The notes under the pieces were generated by a model. The model saw only the letters and a program-made list of their open reading frames with translations, was not told the DNA's origin and did not search any database. Position numbers and translations under genes: made by a program. DNA of 64,000 nt, taken from contig DATDGX010000141.1 in the NCBI GenBank assembly GCA_036521875.1, positions 1 to 64,000 of the forward strand, in the 5' to 3' direction. Positions 43,988-52,438 of this stretch are shown here, piece after piece. Every line of letters starts with the position of its first letter. The stretch's first letter is position 1. This stretch comes from DATDGX01 sp036521875. Lineage in GTDB: Bacteria; Desulfobacterota; Binatia; Binatales; Binataceae.

Positions 43988-44091
43988 AAGCAAATTTACC
44001 GCGGTTGTCAAGGATAATATCGAGCTGGCCGAAGGGTCAGCTTGGCTGACAACTCACCTGCCGGTTTAGTCTCGAACTGGTGGATCGCGAG

Positions 44092-44580
44092 CTATTTCAA
44101 TCGAGGCTTCAGGCGCATCATGCGCTCCTCGCGCCAATCGGAAAATCCCAGCCGATGCCACGCTGCCGAGCCGAGCCAGTTGCGATGTAGCACGCTGAGG
44201 GCGACCAGGTTGACATCGTGCGCGCGGAACCAGTCGTAGCCGAGCTCGAGCATCGGCCTCATTAGCCCTTGTCCTCGCCAGTGCTCTTCCAGAAAAGCTT
44301 GGCTGATGTAGCCGATCACCGCTGGCAGCTCGCTTTCATGCCGACGGCGGAGCCGCACCCACAGATGCCCGGCGAGCCGGCCTTCGCCTCGATCGGCGAC
44401 CCACACCTGATGATGGTCGCGATTGAGCACCAGCTTGAGCCATTCGGGTGCCTTGCGGATCTGATCCCAGTCGAAGCGCGCGCGGTCATCGAGCGCCTCC
44501 TCGTAGGCCGCGAGCGCGGCCACCAGGCGCGCCAGTTCCGCGATGTCGCCCTCACTCGCCGCTCTGATTTGCACGTCCAT
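44092..44580 (-). CDS. GNAT family N-acetyltransferase
   Basis: The 162-residue protein opens with DVQIRAASEGDIAELARLVA, the beta1-alpha1 start of GNAT enzymes. ISQAFLEEHWRGQGLMRPML carries the Q/R-x-x-G-x-G/A acetyl-CoA pyrophosphate loop, and LSVLHRNWLGSAAWHRLGFS is the conserved C-terminal motif B region. The acceptor is unknown. It lies upstream of the isc promoter on the same strand, 249 bases away, so probably a separate unit. Confidence 0.88.
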   Translation of the reverse strand: MDVQIRAASEGDIAELARLVAALAAYEEALDDRARFDWDQIRKAPEWLKLVLNRDHHQVWVADRGEGRLAGHLWVRLRRRHESELPAVIGYISQAFLEEHWRGQGLMRPMLELGYDWFRAHDVNLVALSVLHRNWLGSAAWHRLGFSDWREERMMRLKPRLK

Positions 44581-44723
44581 TTTGAAAATCTCGCTGCGTC
44601 AATCTTGTCGATCAGAAGTACCACTTGATCCGAACCACGCGAAACCCGACTCAGGCTTCGTGTCGCAATTGCCCTGCGGACGGATTTGCCTTATGGATAT
44701 CGCGGTCCGCATCGAGGTTCAAA

Positions 44724-46502
44724 ATGGAAATCTCCGATAACAAAAATTTGCTTTCCAACCTCGAGAGTCCGGAGAAAAGCAGTACTGACCTGGATGCTCC
44801 GTCGCACGCTTGTCAGACCAAGACGTCAAACCCTCCGAACAAGATCAGCCGCCGACGCTTGTTGCAGCTCGGCGCTGGCGCAGGTCTCGCGGCGGCGCTC
44901 GCGCCGATGCCACGCCTTATCACCACTCGAGCGTTCGCCAGCGGAGCGCCCGCCGTACCTAAGCCGACCCTTAGGATCCCTAAGGCGCCCAACATCCTTG
45001 TCCTCATGACCGACCAGGAGCGCCACCATATGCACTGGCCTCAGGGCTGGGCGGAAAAGAACCTGCCCTCGCTGCAACGACTCAAGCGCCACGGCCTGTA
45101 TTTCAATCGGGCCTATACCGCGGCCAGTCAATGCTCGCCTTCACGCGCGGTGATGCTGACGAGCCGCTTTGCACCGGTGAACCGGGTAACTCGCACTTTT
45201 CTCTGGCCCGGCCTGCAGCACAAAGATCGCCAGCCCAACATCGGCTCGCTGCTCAAGGAAAAAGCCGGCTATGAGGTTGTCTGGAAGGGCAAGTGGCACC
45301 TGAGCTATGCAGCGAATGCCGCGCCCGGCAATGGTGGCGAAGACTGGACCTTACTCGACATCAAGATGATGGAGACGAATTACGGCTGGGCCGAGTGGAA
45401 CCCACCCGATGCCGGCAATGCAATACAAGGGTTTCAACCCACCCAATTCGGCGTGTTCAATGGTCTGGCTACCCTCGGCGGCGGCAACCCCAACAATGAC
45501 GGTCGCTATATCAGCGGACTAAGTCCGTCCGACCAGGGTCAGACGCCCGGCGTCGGCGGACAAAGCGTGCTCGACTTCCTGAAGCATCGCGCGCCCAAAC
45601 TCGGCAAGCCATTCTGCCTGTTCGTGTCGCTGGTGAATCCGCACGACATAGAGGCCTATCCGGGCGGCTGGAAGGAAGCCGGCTTCAAGCTCGAGGACTT
45701 CGGCGATCTCGGCATCGAGCTGCCGCCTAACTATGACGATGATCTCTCGACCAAGCCGAGTGTGCAGAAGGCCGCGCGCGACGCCTACAACAAGTTCGCT
45801 CCGATAGATAGCCAGCAAGCGCGCAAGGAGTACGTCAATTTCTACGCCTATCTCAACACCGTGGTCGACAAGCACATCATGACCGTGCTCGACACGCTTG
45901 AAGAAACCGGGCTCATGGACAACACGATTATCATCCGAATTGCCGACCACGGTGAGGGCGGCCTCTCACATGGGATGCGCGAGAAGGCCTATACCGCCTA
46001 TGAGGAGATGATTCATATCCCGGTGATCGTCCACAATCCGAAACTTTTTCCGGAGCCGCTCGAGACCGAGGCGTTCTACGACCACCTGGATCTCTTGCCT
46101 ACGATCCTGGAGCTAGCGGGCGTGGCGAACCCCGACTCCTACGCTCTCGGCAAGAGCATCGTGCCGGTGATGAAGGACCCATCCAGGCACGTGCAGGATC
46201 ACACGGTCTTCTCCTTCGACGATCTCTTCTTTCTTCCGGCCGACATCCCGGGGGGACATATCCGCGCGATTCGCGAAGGCGACTGGACCTATGCGGTCTA
46301 CTTCGGAATGGAAGGCGGGCGGTCGGAGTATGAGCTGTACGACATCAAGGGCGATCCTCTCCAACTCCACAACCTGCTCTATGGCACGCCCGGTCCGGAC
46401 GCCAGAAAAGAATGGGCGCGCCTGCATCGCATCTTAACGACGCGCTTCGTCGACGCGGGCAATCTGCCGGACTCCTTTCCCTGGCCGATCGAGCCGGCAT
46501 AA
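44724..46502 (+). CDS. Tat-exported sulfatase (arylsulfatase family)
   Basis: GAGG lies seven bases before ATG 44724 (592 residues). A twin-arginine signal is evident: ISRRRLLQLGAGAGLAAALA at residues 41-60, then a cleavage region. The sulfatase core has LVLMTDQERH (metal Asp), the formylglycine motif SQCSPSRAVML with Cys137, KGKWHLSY, and IIRIADHGEGGLSHG. It should hydrolyse a sulfate or phosphonate ester outside the cytoplasm after Cys is converted to formylglycine. The sulfatase-activating enzyme is not in the window. It is convergent with the SRPBCC gene. Confidence 0.92.
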   Translation: MEISDNKNLLSNLESPEKSSTDLDAPSHACQTKTSNPPNKISRRRLLQLGAGAGLAAALAPMPRLITTRAFASGAPAVPKPTLRIPKAPNILVLMTDQERHHMHWPQGWAEKNLPSLQRLKRHGLYFNRAYTAASQCSPSRAVMLTSRFAPVNRVTRTFLWPGLQHKDRQPNIGSLLKEKAGYEVVWKGKWHLSYAANAAPGNGGEDWTLLDIKMMETNYGWAEWNPPDAGNAIQGFQPTQFGVFNGLATLGGGNPNNDGRYISGLSPSDQGQTPGVGGQSVLDFLKHRAPKLGKPFCLFVSLVNPHDIEAYPGGWKEAGFKLEDFGDLGIELPPNYDDDLSTKPSVQKAARDAYNKFAPIDSQQARKEYVNFYAYLNTVVDKHIMTVLDTLEETGLMDNTIIIRIADHGEGGLSHGMREKAYTAYEEMIHIPVIVHNPKLFPEPLETEAFYDHLDLLPTILELAGVANPDSYALGKSIVPVMKDPSRHVQDHTVFSFDDLFFLPADIPGGHIRAIREGDWTYAVYFGMEGGRSEYELYDIKGDPLQLHNLLYGTPGPDARKEWARLHRILTTRFVDAGNLPDSFPWPIEPA

Positions 46503-46516
46503 GGCGAGTCTATTCT

Positions 46517-46975
46517 CTATTCCGGTGCCGACCTGAACTCCGGCAGGGGCTTTCCGGTCTCCAGCAAAGTTTTGAGACTACTGAGGATCTGCGGCCAGCC
46601 TCCGCTGCAAGCACGGTAGACGGCACTGTCCTCCGGGAATTCGTCGTGAGTCATCGTGAGTCGCATGACCTCGCCGCCAGCGCCTGCTTCGAGCTCGAGC
46701 GTCACTTTAGACGGCGGCTCGCTGCGATACTCTTCGCTGAACACCGGGTGGAAGGTGTAACTCAAGACTCGCGAGGGCTCGGATTTGAGCAGGACCTGTT
46801 CGTCGGTAATCTTTCCATTCCGGCGCCAAATGATCCTGGAGCCGACTTTCCAATCCGACTCGAAACGGGTACCGAACCAATAGCGCTGGGTGATCTCCGG
46901 ATCTGTAAGTGCCTTCCAAACTTTGTCCGGTGTGGATGCGAGGTAAGTAGTAATGACGATCTTTGGCTTGCTCAT
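46517..46975 (-). CDS. SRPBCC (AHSA1-like) domain protein
   Basis: The 152-residue protein reads IVITTYLASTPDKVWKALTD, then WFGTRFESDWKVGSRIIWR and VTLELEAGAGGEVMRLTMTHDEF, ending with GGWPQILSSLKTLLETG, a complete START/AHSA1 fold that encloses a hydrophobic ligand. It lies downstream of an ArsR regulator and a second SRPBCC gene, a common trio. The ligand is unknown. Confidence 0.9.
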   Translation of the reverse strand: MSKPKIVITTYLASTPDKVWKALTDPEITQRYWFGTRFESDWKVGSRIIWRRNGKITDEQVLLKSEPSRVLSYTFHPVFSEEYRSEPPSKVTLELEAGAGGEVMRLTMTHDEFPEDSAVYRACSGGWPQILSSLKTLLETGKPLPEFRSAPE

Positions 46976-47044
46976 ACTTGCGCTCCTTCCAGGCCTTAGT
47001 GGTTTGTAGGTCGTCTAACACTGAGTTATGCGACGAATAGGTCT

Positions 47045-47398
47045 TCATTGCTCGTCCTTCTCGACGAACGCCCGGAGCCGGTCCAGCGCTGCGTCCCACT
47101 GCTGCGAAATCTGATCCAGATACCGCCGTGCTGTGGAGAGCCGCTTGGTCCGAAGCTCCCAAATGCGTTCGCGGCCGACGCGGGAACTGCGCGCAAGCCC
47201 GGCCTCTTCGAGCGCATACAGGTGTTTGGTGATCGCCTGGCGCGAAACGGATGCGCCGTCTGCCAGGCGCATGATCGACAGCGGCCCATCGCCGCACAGG
47301 CGAGCGACGATGTGCAATCGTGTATCGTCGCCCAGTGCGGCGAAGATAGGCGCAGCCTCGGCGAGTTTCGCGGCGGCGGAAGTACGTGTTCGCGACAT
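47045..47398 (-). CDS. ArsR-family winged-helix repressor
   Basis: From ATG 47398 the 117-residue protein carries AAPIFAALGDDTRLHIVARL, then LADGASVSRQAITKHLYALE (recognition helix) and a wing (GLARSSRVGRERIWEL). No metal-binding Cys pair is present, as in the SRPBCC-linked subclass. It lies between two SRPBCC genes, 16 bases after the first. It probably binds the twin GCAAC-N6-GTTGC sites upstream of the operon. Confidence 0.93.
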   Translation of the reverse strand: MSRTRTSAAAKLAEAAPIFAALGDDTRLHIVARLCGDGPLSIMRLADGASVSRQAITKHLYALEEAGLARSSRVGRERIWELRTKRLSTARRYLDQISQQWDAALDRLRAFVEKDEQ

Positions 47399-47414
47399 GG
47401 CTTGACGGTACCGT

Positions 47415-47909
47415 TCAGGCCGCGAGGGCGAGGTACTTCTCAATCAGCTTCGCCTGCGCGGTCCAGCCCTCTTCGTTGGCGGCAAACGCCTTGGCGCGCC
47501 GTTCGAGGGGGATCTGATTGAAACCCGACTCGGTGATGGTCAGCATGATGCCGTCCGAGACCTCTTCCAGCTCGAACGCGACCAGCGTGCTAGGCTCTTT
47601 CGAGTAGTCGGCGCCGGAATCCATGGCGAACGGATGCCAGCGGAAGGAGAAGTACCGCATCGGCTCGACGCGGTCGACCGCGAACTCGAAAGCCGTCCCC
47701 TCGTAGGACTTCTGGCGCTTGGCAACTTCCGCATCCACGGTGGTCGGAACAATCTTTCCGATCATGCGCGCCCCCGGCGCGAAGGGGGCGTCGAACTTGA
47801 CGCCGAACCAACTGCCGAACTGTTTGGAGTCGCTGATCGCGCGCCACACGCGCTCGCGCGGTGCGCGCAGCAGGACCTTCTTCTCGATGCGATCGGTGTT
47901 TGTCTCCAT
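47415..47909 (-). CDS. SRPBCC (AHSA1-like) domain protein, first gene of ArsR operon
   Basis: ATG 47909 has GGAGG nine bases upstream and gives 164 residues. The fold is shown by KVLLRAPRERVWRAISDSKQ, FGSWFGVKFDAPFAPGARM, VEPMRYFSFRWHPFA and a C-terminal helix (EEGWTAQAKLIEKYLALA). It is an alpha/beta helix-grip protein with a deep ligand pocket. It begins the SRPBCC-ArsR-SRPBCC operon, so its ligand may be the inducer or target molecule. Confidence 0.9.
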   Translation of the reverse strand: METNTDRIEKKVLLRAPRERVWRAISDSKQFGSWFGVKFDAPFAPGARMIGKIVPTTVDAEVAKRQKSYEGTAFEFAVDRVEPMRYFSFRWHPFAMDSGADYSKEPSTLVAFELEEVSDGIMLTITESGFNQIPLERRAKAFAANEEGWTAQAKLIEKYLALAA

Positions 47910-47911
47910 AT

Positions 47912-47973
47912 GCAACCTCCGAGTTGCGCTTACCATAACACCGCTCGCGGCGAAACGCAACCGGCAGGTTGCG
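47912..47973 (-). promoter_or_regulatory. ArsR-operon promoter with twin inverted-repeat operators
   Basis: On the minus strand TTGCGT (47955-47960) and TATGGT (47932-47937) are 17 bases apart. Two inverted repeats share GCAAC-N6-GTTGC: 47912-47927, covering the ribosome-binding site, and 47957-47972, overlapping the -35 box. The latter extends to 7-bp arms (47956-47973). Their centres are 45 bases apart. Confidence 0.7.
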
Positions 47974-48099
47974 TTGGCGCGAGCCGCCCCGCAGGACCCC
48001 CCAACGAGCCAGCCTCCGCGTCCGCCCCGGCCGTCGGGATACCGACGGATCGCGTGCGAAGCCTTACGGAGCCTTCCGTCGGCGCTTCAGTAACACCGG

Positions 48100-48130
48100 T
48101 TGACAAGTGACAATTATCACTTGACTATGA
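48100..48130 (+). promoter_or_regulatory. Putative promoter with palindromic operator before the FtsX permease
   Basis: TTGACA (48100-48105) is followed by the inverted repeat CAAGTGA-CAATTA-TCACTTG (48104-48123). A weak -10 (GACTAT or TATGAG) lies just beyond. The region is the most AT-rich part of this gap. It begins about 119 bases before the permease start. Confidence 0.45.
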
Positions 48131-48218
48131 GCAGGCAGAGAATCTGCGTCATGGATGTTGATTTGCCCGCTGCAGCGCTGGTAGCGCCCGCGGAGACCTC
48201 GCTTCGGCCTGAGTCATA

Positions 48219-49349
48219 ATGAAATTCGCGCGATTGGTGCTCCGAAATCTGCTGCGGAACCGGCGCCGCACGATCCTGACCGCGCTCTCGATCGCGGTCT
48301 CAATGTTCGTCTTTTCCGCGCTGGTCGCGCTGCCCGCGGTGGTGGAGCGGATTACGGCTGCGCAGGGATCATCGCTGCGGCTGGTGTGCCACAGCAAGGC
48401 CGGCCTTTCCTACTCGCTGCCGGAGGCATACCTGGCGCGAATCGCAGAGTCGCCTCACGTCGTCGCCGCGTCGGGTTGGATGTTTTTCGGCGGGATCTAC
48501 CGCGACGTTCACGATCAATTCCCAAACTTTGCGGTTGATCACGAACACGTCGACCTCATTTGGCCGGACTGGAAGTTGTCGCCAAGCGCGGCGGCGGAGT
48601 TCAAACGACTCCGAACCGCGTGCCTGGTCGGCCCGGAGACGATGCGGCGGTACAAGTGGCACGTCGGACAGCAGATCATGCTGCGCGGCACCGTCTATCC
48701 CGTCAACCTGACGCTCCAGATCGTTGGTGAGATCAAGGTCCCTGGAGACGGGCTCCTGTTTCGGCGCGACTATCTGGAGGAGGCGATCGGCCGCAAGGGT
48801 TTCATAAGCATGTACATGTTGCGGGTCGACCAGGCTGAGTCGATTCCCACGGTTATCGGAGAGCTGGATGAATCGTTCGCGAACTCGGGGGCCGAAACTC
48901 AGACCGAATCGGAAGCGAGCTTCATCGGCGGTTTCCTCGCTTCCCTCCGCCCGATGCTGGCGATGGCGAGAGTGCTCGCGTTCATAGTCATTATCACGAT
49001 TGGATTGGTGGCCGCGAATACCGCAGCGATGTCGATCCGCGAGCGCCGCACCGAAGTGGCGGTGATGCGGTCGTTGGGCTTCAGCGTGAGCCTGATCATG
49101 AACTGTCTGCTCGCGGAGTCGATGATTATCGGCCTGGTGGGAGGATTGGTGGGAAGCGCGGGTGCCTACCTGATGCTGAAGGCGGTGGGCTTCAGTCTGC
49201 TCGGCCCCTTCAGCAGCGCGGGGGTGCCGCCCGTGATTCTGGTCGAATCTCTGGCGGTCGCAGTGCTAATCGGTTTCATGAGCGCGTTCGTGCCGGCGCG
49301 CGCCGCCTTACGGCGGAGCATCGTCGATACGCTGCGCGCGGTGGCGTAA
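48219..49349 (+). CDS. FtsX-like ABC transporter permease, orphan
   Basis: The 376-residue protein has the MacB/LolC type: TM1 (TILTALSIAVSMFVFSALVAL), an extracytoplasmic domain of about 200 residues (residues 50-250), then three helices (VLAFIVIITIGLVAANTAAM, IMNCLLAESMIIGLVGGLVG, VESLAVAVLIGFMSAFVPAR). The motif MSIRERRTEVAVMRSLGFS is the coupling helix to the ATPase. No ATPase or adaptor gene is adjacent, which is unusual. The transported or sensed molecule is unknown. Confidence 0.88.
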   Translation: MKFARLVLRNLLRNRRRTILTALSIAVSMFVFSALVALPAVVERITAAQGSSLRLVCHSKAGLSYSLPEAYLARIAESPHVVAASGWMFFGGIYRDVHDQFPNFAVDHEHVDLIWPDWKLSPSAAAEFKRLRTACLVGPETMRRYKWHVGQQIMLRGTVYPVNLTLQIVGEIKVPGDGLLFRRDYLEEAIGRKGFISMYMLRVDQAESIPTVIGELDESFANSGAETQTESEASFIGGFLASLRPMLAMARVLAFIVIITIGLVAANTAAMSIRERRTEVAVMRSLGFSVSLIMNCLLAESMIIGLVGGLVGSAGAYLMLKAVGFSLLGPFSSAGVPPVILVESLAVAVLIGFMSAFVPARAALRRSIVDTLRAVA

Positions 49350-49429
49350 TCGGCCCCGGGAATCACCTTCACCGAGCGCGACCGTCAGGGTTTCTTACCC
49401 AGGGGATTCGCGTTGAAGAGGATGGACAC

Positions 49430-49729
49430 ATGGCAATGAAGAACCCGCCGCATCCGGGCCTGACCGTCCGGCATGATTGCCTTGAGCCGCTTGGCTTGAC
49501 CGTTACCGAGGGCGCGAAGGCGCTGAGAGTCACGCGGCAGGCCCTTAACAACCTCCTCAACGGCAAGAGCGGTATTTCACCAGAGATGGCGGTGCGGCTG
49601 GCCAAGGCTTTCGGCAGCAGCGCCAAGACCTGGCTTGGCATACAACTGGACTACGACCTTGCCCAGGTGCGGCACCGCGAGATGATCGGCGTCAGGCGCG
49701 TCAGAAAACCAGCTAACCATCACGCCTAG
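49430..49729 (+). CDS. higA: HigA-family antitoxin, no toxin gene adjacent
   Basis: The 99-residue protein begins MAMKNPPHPGLTVRHDCLEP and has an HTH_3 domain (LTVTEGAKALRVTRQALNNL, LNGKSGISPEMAVRLAKAF), ending with AKTWLGIQLDYDLAQVRH. This matches the HigA/VapI antidote family. GAGGA precedes the ATG. HigB normally lies immediately upstream, but the 80 bases to the FtsX stop hold no HigB-like segment, so it may act as a lone regulator. Confidence 0.88.
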   Translation: MAMKNPPHPGLTVRHDCLEPLGLTVTEGAKALRVTRQALNNLLNGKSGISPEMAVRLAKAFGSSAKTWLGIQLDYDLAQVRHREMIGVRRVRKPANHHA

Positions 49730-49823
49730 TCAGACGGAGCGTGCTGTCGAAATGGCAATTCCGGTCGGAACTGGAATTCCTGCTTAGGTAGATTCGGCAT
49801 CGTAGCAGCGACGAGGTTCTCTT

Positions 49824-50261
49824 ATGGAAGTAAGTAGTCCAGTTGGAATTGAGATCTGGCATATCGCCATTCCGGTTGACGACCTGGAACGCGCCGTGAA
49901 GTTCTATCACCGCGCTCTGGGCTTCGAGTTGATAGGCAGAGACGAGTACCCTTCAATGCGGCAAGCCTTTGTCGCTCTCGGCCGCGGAGGGTTCACCATA
50001 GAACTCTTCCTGCCGCTTGGGGAGGAGGAGAAGAAGCCGCGCCTGCGCCCCGACCATCTGGCTTTCGAATGCGGAGACATCGAGGCGTATCGATCGCGAC
50101 TGGTTAAGAACGGCCTCTCCGTGCCTGAGATCGAGACCTTCGATAGTGGTATGAAACACTTCGAGGTTCGTGACCCTGACGGAGTGAAGCTGGATTTTTT
50201 CCAGGGCCGGGTGCTGTACGATGACTTTCTCTCGCGTGGTCTAAGCGACGATAACGGGTAA
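49824..50261 (+). CDS. VOC family protein (glyoxalase/bleomycin-resistance fold)
   Basis: The 145-residue protein has paired beta-alpha-beta-beta-beta modules: IWHIAIPVDDLERAVKFYHR, FTIELFLPLGE, DHLAFECGDIEAYRSRL, FEVRDPDGVKLDFFQG. Metal-type His and Glu positions are present in the first and second modules. It could be an isomerase, dioxygenase or drug-binding protein. The phosphotransferase gene follows after 7 bases, suggesting a two-gene unit. Confidence 0.88.
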   Translation: MEVSSPVGIEIWHIAIPVDDLERAVKFYHRALGFELIGRDEYPSMRQAFVALGRGGFTIELFLPLGEEEKKPRLRPDHLAFECGDIEAYRSRLVKNGLSVPEIETFDSGMKHFEVRDPDGVKLDFFQGRVLYDDFLSRGLSDDNG

Positions 50262-50268
50262 AGGACTC

Positions 50269-51240
50269 TTGCCTCGAAAACCCGACGTCGATTCTGACGC
50301 GTTGAAGGCTCTTCTGATCCGGGTCTTCGGTTCGTCGGTAACTATCGACTTCGAGCGCACGCCGGAGGGGATAAGCTGCCAGACCTATCGGCTGACCCGC
50401 GGCAATGATCGCTATTATCTTCGCGTTGCTGAGGAGCTGCACGAAGATCTGAGCGTCGATGCGGACATCCAGCGCCGGCTTCATCAGGCGGGCGCGCACG
50501 TACCCGACGTCGTTCATGTCGAGCGGTTCGACGAAGGCTTGCAACGCTCGGTGCTGATCATGACCGAAATCGCCGGTGTATCCGTGGCGAAAATCACGTC
50601 TGCAGAGGTGGCCGTGCACGTCGTTCGCGATGCGGCAGCGGACGCGGCAGCCATCAACGCGATCGAGGTAGACGGCTTCGGATGGCTGGATCGGCGCCGG
50701 CCCGGATGGCCGCCGCGAGGCCAGTTGGCCAGTTACGGTGCGTTTGTAGAGTCCGGCCTGCCGGAAGCGGGCATACGCCGCGAACGGCTGGGGCGGCTTT
50801 TTAGCCCCGATCATCTCGATCGCATCGAGGCGATAATTTCTGCCGAGCAGGTCCGCCCCGTCGCCATCGCCCGGCTTGCGCACGGGGATCTCGATGCGAC
50901 GCATATCTATTGCGACGGCGCCTCTTATACCGGGATCATCGATTTCGGCGAGCTCCGAGGAGCGGAGCCCGAATTTGATCTCGGTCATTTCCTTCTCGAC
51001 GATTGCGACGAGAATCCAACCCCTCTCTTTGAACACTTTTTGGCCGGCTACCGCGACGCGGCCTCGAAAACGCTCAATGTCAGACTCAACCTGGATGACG
51101 ATCAGATTCGTCGCTCAGCGATTCTGCATGGCTTCCGACAACTGTGCGGGTGGCTCCAGCCAGAGCGTGGTCTGGAGTCGCGCCGGTCTCTCGTACGACC
51201 TCGCGCCGAGCGGCTGGCCGACTTGCTGGACGGCGTTTGA
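50269..51240 (+). CDS. Aminoglycoside-phosphotransferase-like kinase
   Basis: The 323-residue protein has the APH/choline-kinase fold. It shows YLRVAEELHEDLSVDADIQR in the N-lobe, ARLAHGDLDATHIYCDGASY as catalytic loop and TGIIDFGELRGAEPEFDLGH as the metal-binding segment. The catalytic-loop Asn usual in HGDLxxxN is His here. The start is a TTG at 50269 with AAAGGA upstream. The natural substrate is unknown, and antibiotic resistance should not be assumed. Confidence 0.85.
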   Translation: MPRKPDVDSDALKALLIRVFGSSVTIDFERTPEGISCQTYRLTRGNDRYYLRVAEELHEDLSVDADIQRRLHQAGAHVPDVVHVERFDEGLQRSVLIMTEIAGVSVAKITSAEVAVHVVRDAAADAAAINAIEVDGFGWLDRRRPGWPPRGQLASYGAFVESGLPEAGIRRERLGRLFSPDHLDRIEAIISAEQVRPVAIARLAHGDLDATHIYCDGASYTGIIDFGELRGAEPEFDLGHFLLDDCDENPTPLFEHFLAGYRDAASKTLNVRLNLDDDQIRRSAILHGFRQLCGWLQPERGLESRRSLVRPRAERLADLLDGV

Positions 51241-51307
51241 TCCAAATATCCAGGGCGAGACCTGACTCGGATTTCGCGCTTCCCTTGTTATCATCAACCG
51301 GAATTCG

Positions 51308-51334
51308 GAAACCTCGATAAGGTTTCAGTGTCTG
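51308..51334 (-). repeat. Dispersed hairpin repeat, GAAACCT/AGGTTTC type, copy 2 (inverted)
   Basis: Read on the minus strand the CAGACACTGAAACCTTATCG element matches the repeat at 1653 with few changes and can form the same hairpin. It lies between the kinase gene and the LLM oxidoreductase. Confidence 0.6.
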
Positions 51335-51428
51335 AAATACTTGCGGCCCGAAGAGAGCCGCACGACAATGGACCGTTCGCGGGCTGAATCAAGCCGTCGT
51401 ATCAAAGGAGCAAGAGGAGCGCGTCATC

Positions 51429-52388
51429 ATGGCCATCACGCATCCAATTCGTTTCGGAATCCAGACCGGACAGCAGTTCGTCGAATGGAACGAGCTGCGC
51501 GACCTGTGGCACAAGGCCGATGAATGGGGTTACGACTCGTTGTGGGACTTCGATCACTTCTACCCGATCTTCGTCCCCGACCCGAGCGGGCCATGCCTGG
51601 AAGGATGGACCACGCTGAGCGGCCTAAGCCAGCACACCCGCCGCGCGCGGATCGGCGCGATGGTCAACGGCAACACCTATCGCAACCCCTGTATCGTCGC
51701 GAAGATGGCGGCGACGCTCGATCACATGAGCGGCGGGCGCTTCACGCTGGGCATCGGCGCGGGATGGTTCGAGCTGGAGCATAAGAGCTTCGGTATCGAC
51801 TTCAAGACGATTCCGCAGCGCCTGCAGGCGCTCGACGAGTCGCTTCGGATCATCAAGGGGATGTTCACCCAGGAAAAAACCACGCTCCACGGCAAGCATT
51901 ATCACGTCACCGAGGCGGTCTGCAGCCCCAAGCCGCTCCAGAAGCCACATCCGCCGATCATGATTGGCGGGCGCGGCGAGCGGACGCTGCTCAAAATCGT
52001 CGCCCGCCACGCCGACATGTATAACGCGACCGGCGCGAGCCCCGACTACATGAAGCATCTCCTCGGCGTGATCGAGCGTCACGGCGACACGGTGGGCCGC
52101 AATACCGATGAGATCGAAAAGTCGGTGATGCTCGGACTGTGCTACCGCCCGAGCAAGGAGCAGGAAGATGCGGCGCTGCGGCGGGTGACCGCGATGTCGG
52201 GGCTCAAGCCGGAAGAGGCGCGCAAGCAGCTCATGATCGGCGGCAAGGAAGAGTGCCTGGGCCGTATCGAGGAGTATCTGAAGGCGGGAGTGACGCATCT
52301 GATCTTCACGCTCCCGCGCCCGCTCGACGCCGAGCAGGTGCAACGCTTCGCCGAGGAAGTGATCCCCGCGGTGCGGCGGCCCAACTGA
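51429..52388 (+). CDS. LLM-class F420-dependent oxidoreductase (TIGR03560-like)
   Basis: The 319-residue protein reads HPIRFGIQTGQQFVEWNELR, DSLWDFDHFYPIF, RIGAMVNGNTYRNPCIVAKM and FTLGIGAGWFELEHKSFGID. PPIMIGGRGERTLLKIVARH is the phosphate-binding strand. Close relatives bind F420. It is monocistronic, with AGGAGC upstream of the ATG. The substrate is unknown. Confidence 0.92.
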   Translation: MAITHPIRFGIQTGQQFVEWNELRDLWHKADEWGYDSLWDFDHFYPIFVPDPSGPCLEGWTTLSGLSQHTRRARIGAMVNGNTYRNPCIVAKMAATLDHMSGGRFTLGIGAGWFELEHKSFGIDFKTIPQRLQALDESLRIIKGMFTQEKTTLHGKHYHVTEAVCSPKPLQKPHPPIMIGGRGERTLLKIVARHADMYNATGASPDYMKHLLGVIERHGDTVGRNTDEIEKSVMLGLCYRPSKEQEDAALRRVTAMSGLKPEEARKQLMIGGKEECLGRIEEYLKAGVTHLIFTLPRPLDAEQVQRFAEEVIPAVRRPN

Positions 52389-52438
52389 GTAATCAATCTG
52401 AGTATTCGGATCGCAGACAGCAGCTCCGACCACGATAG

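Noticed and set aside
40317..44017. Two plus-strand frames of over 450 codons across hscA-hscB and iscS
   Set aside because: They are shadows of the isc genes.
49350..49429. Possible HigB toxin upstream of HigA
   Set aside because: Only 80 bases are available, and no frame shows HigB features.
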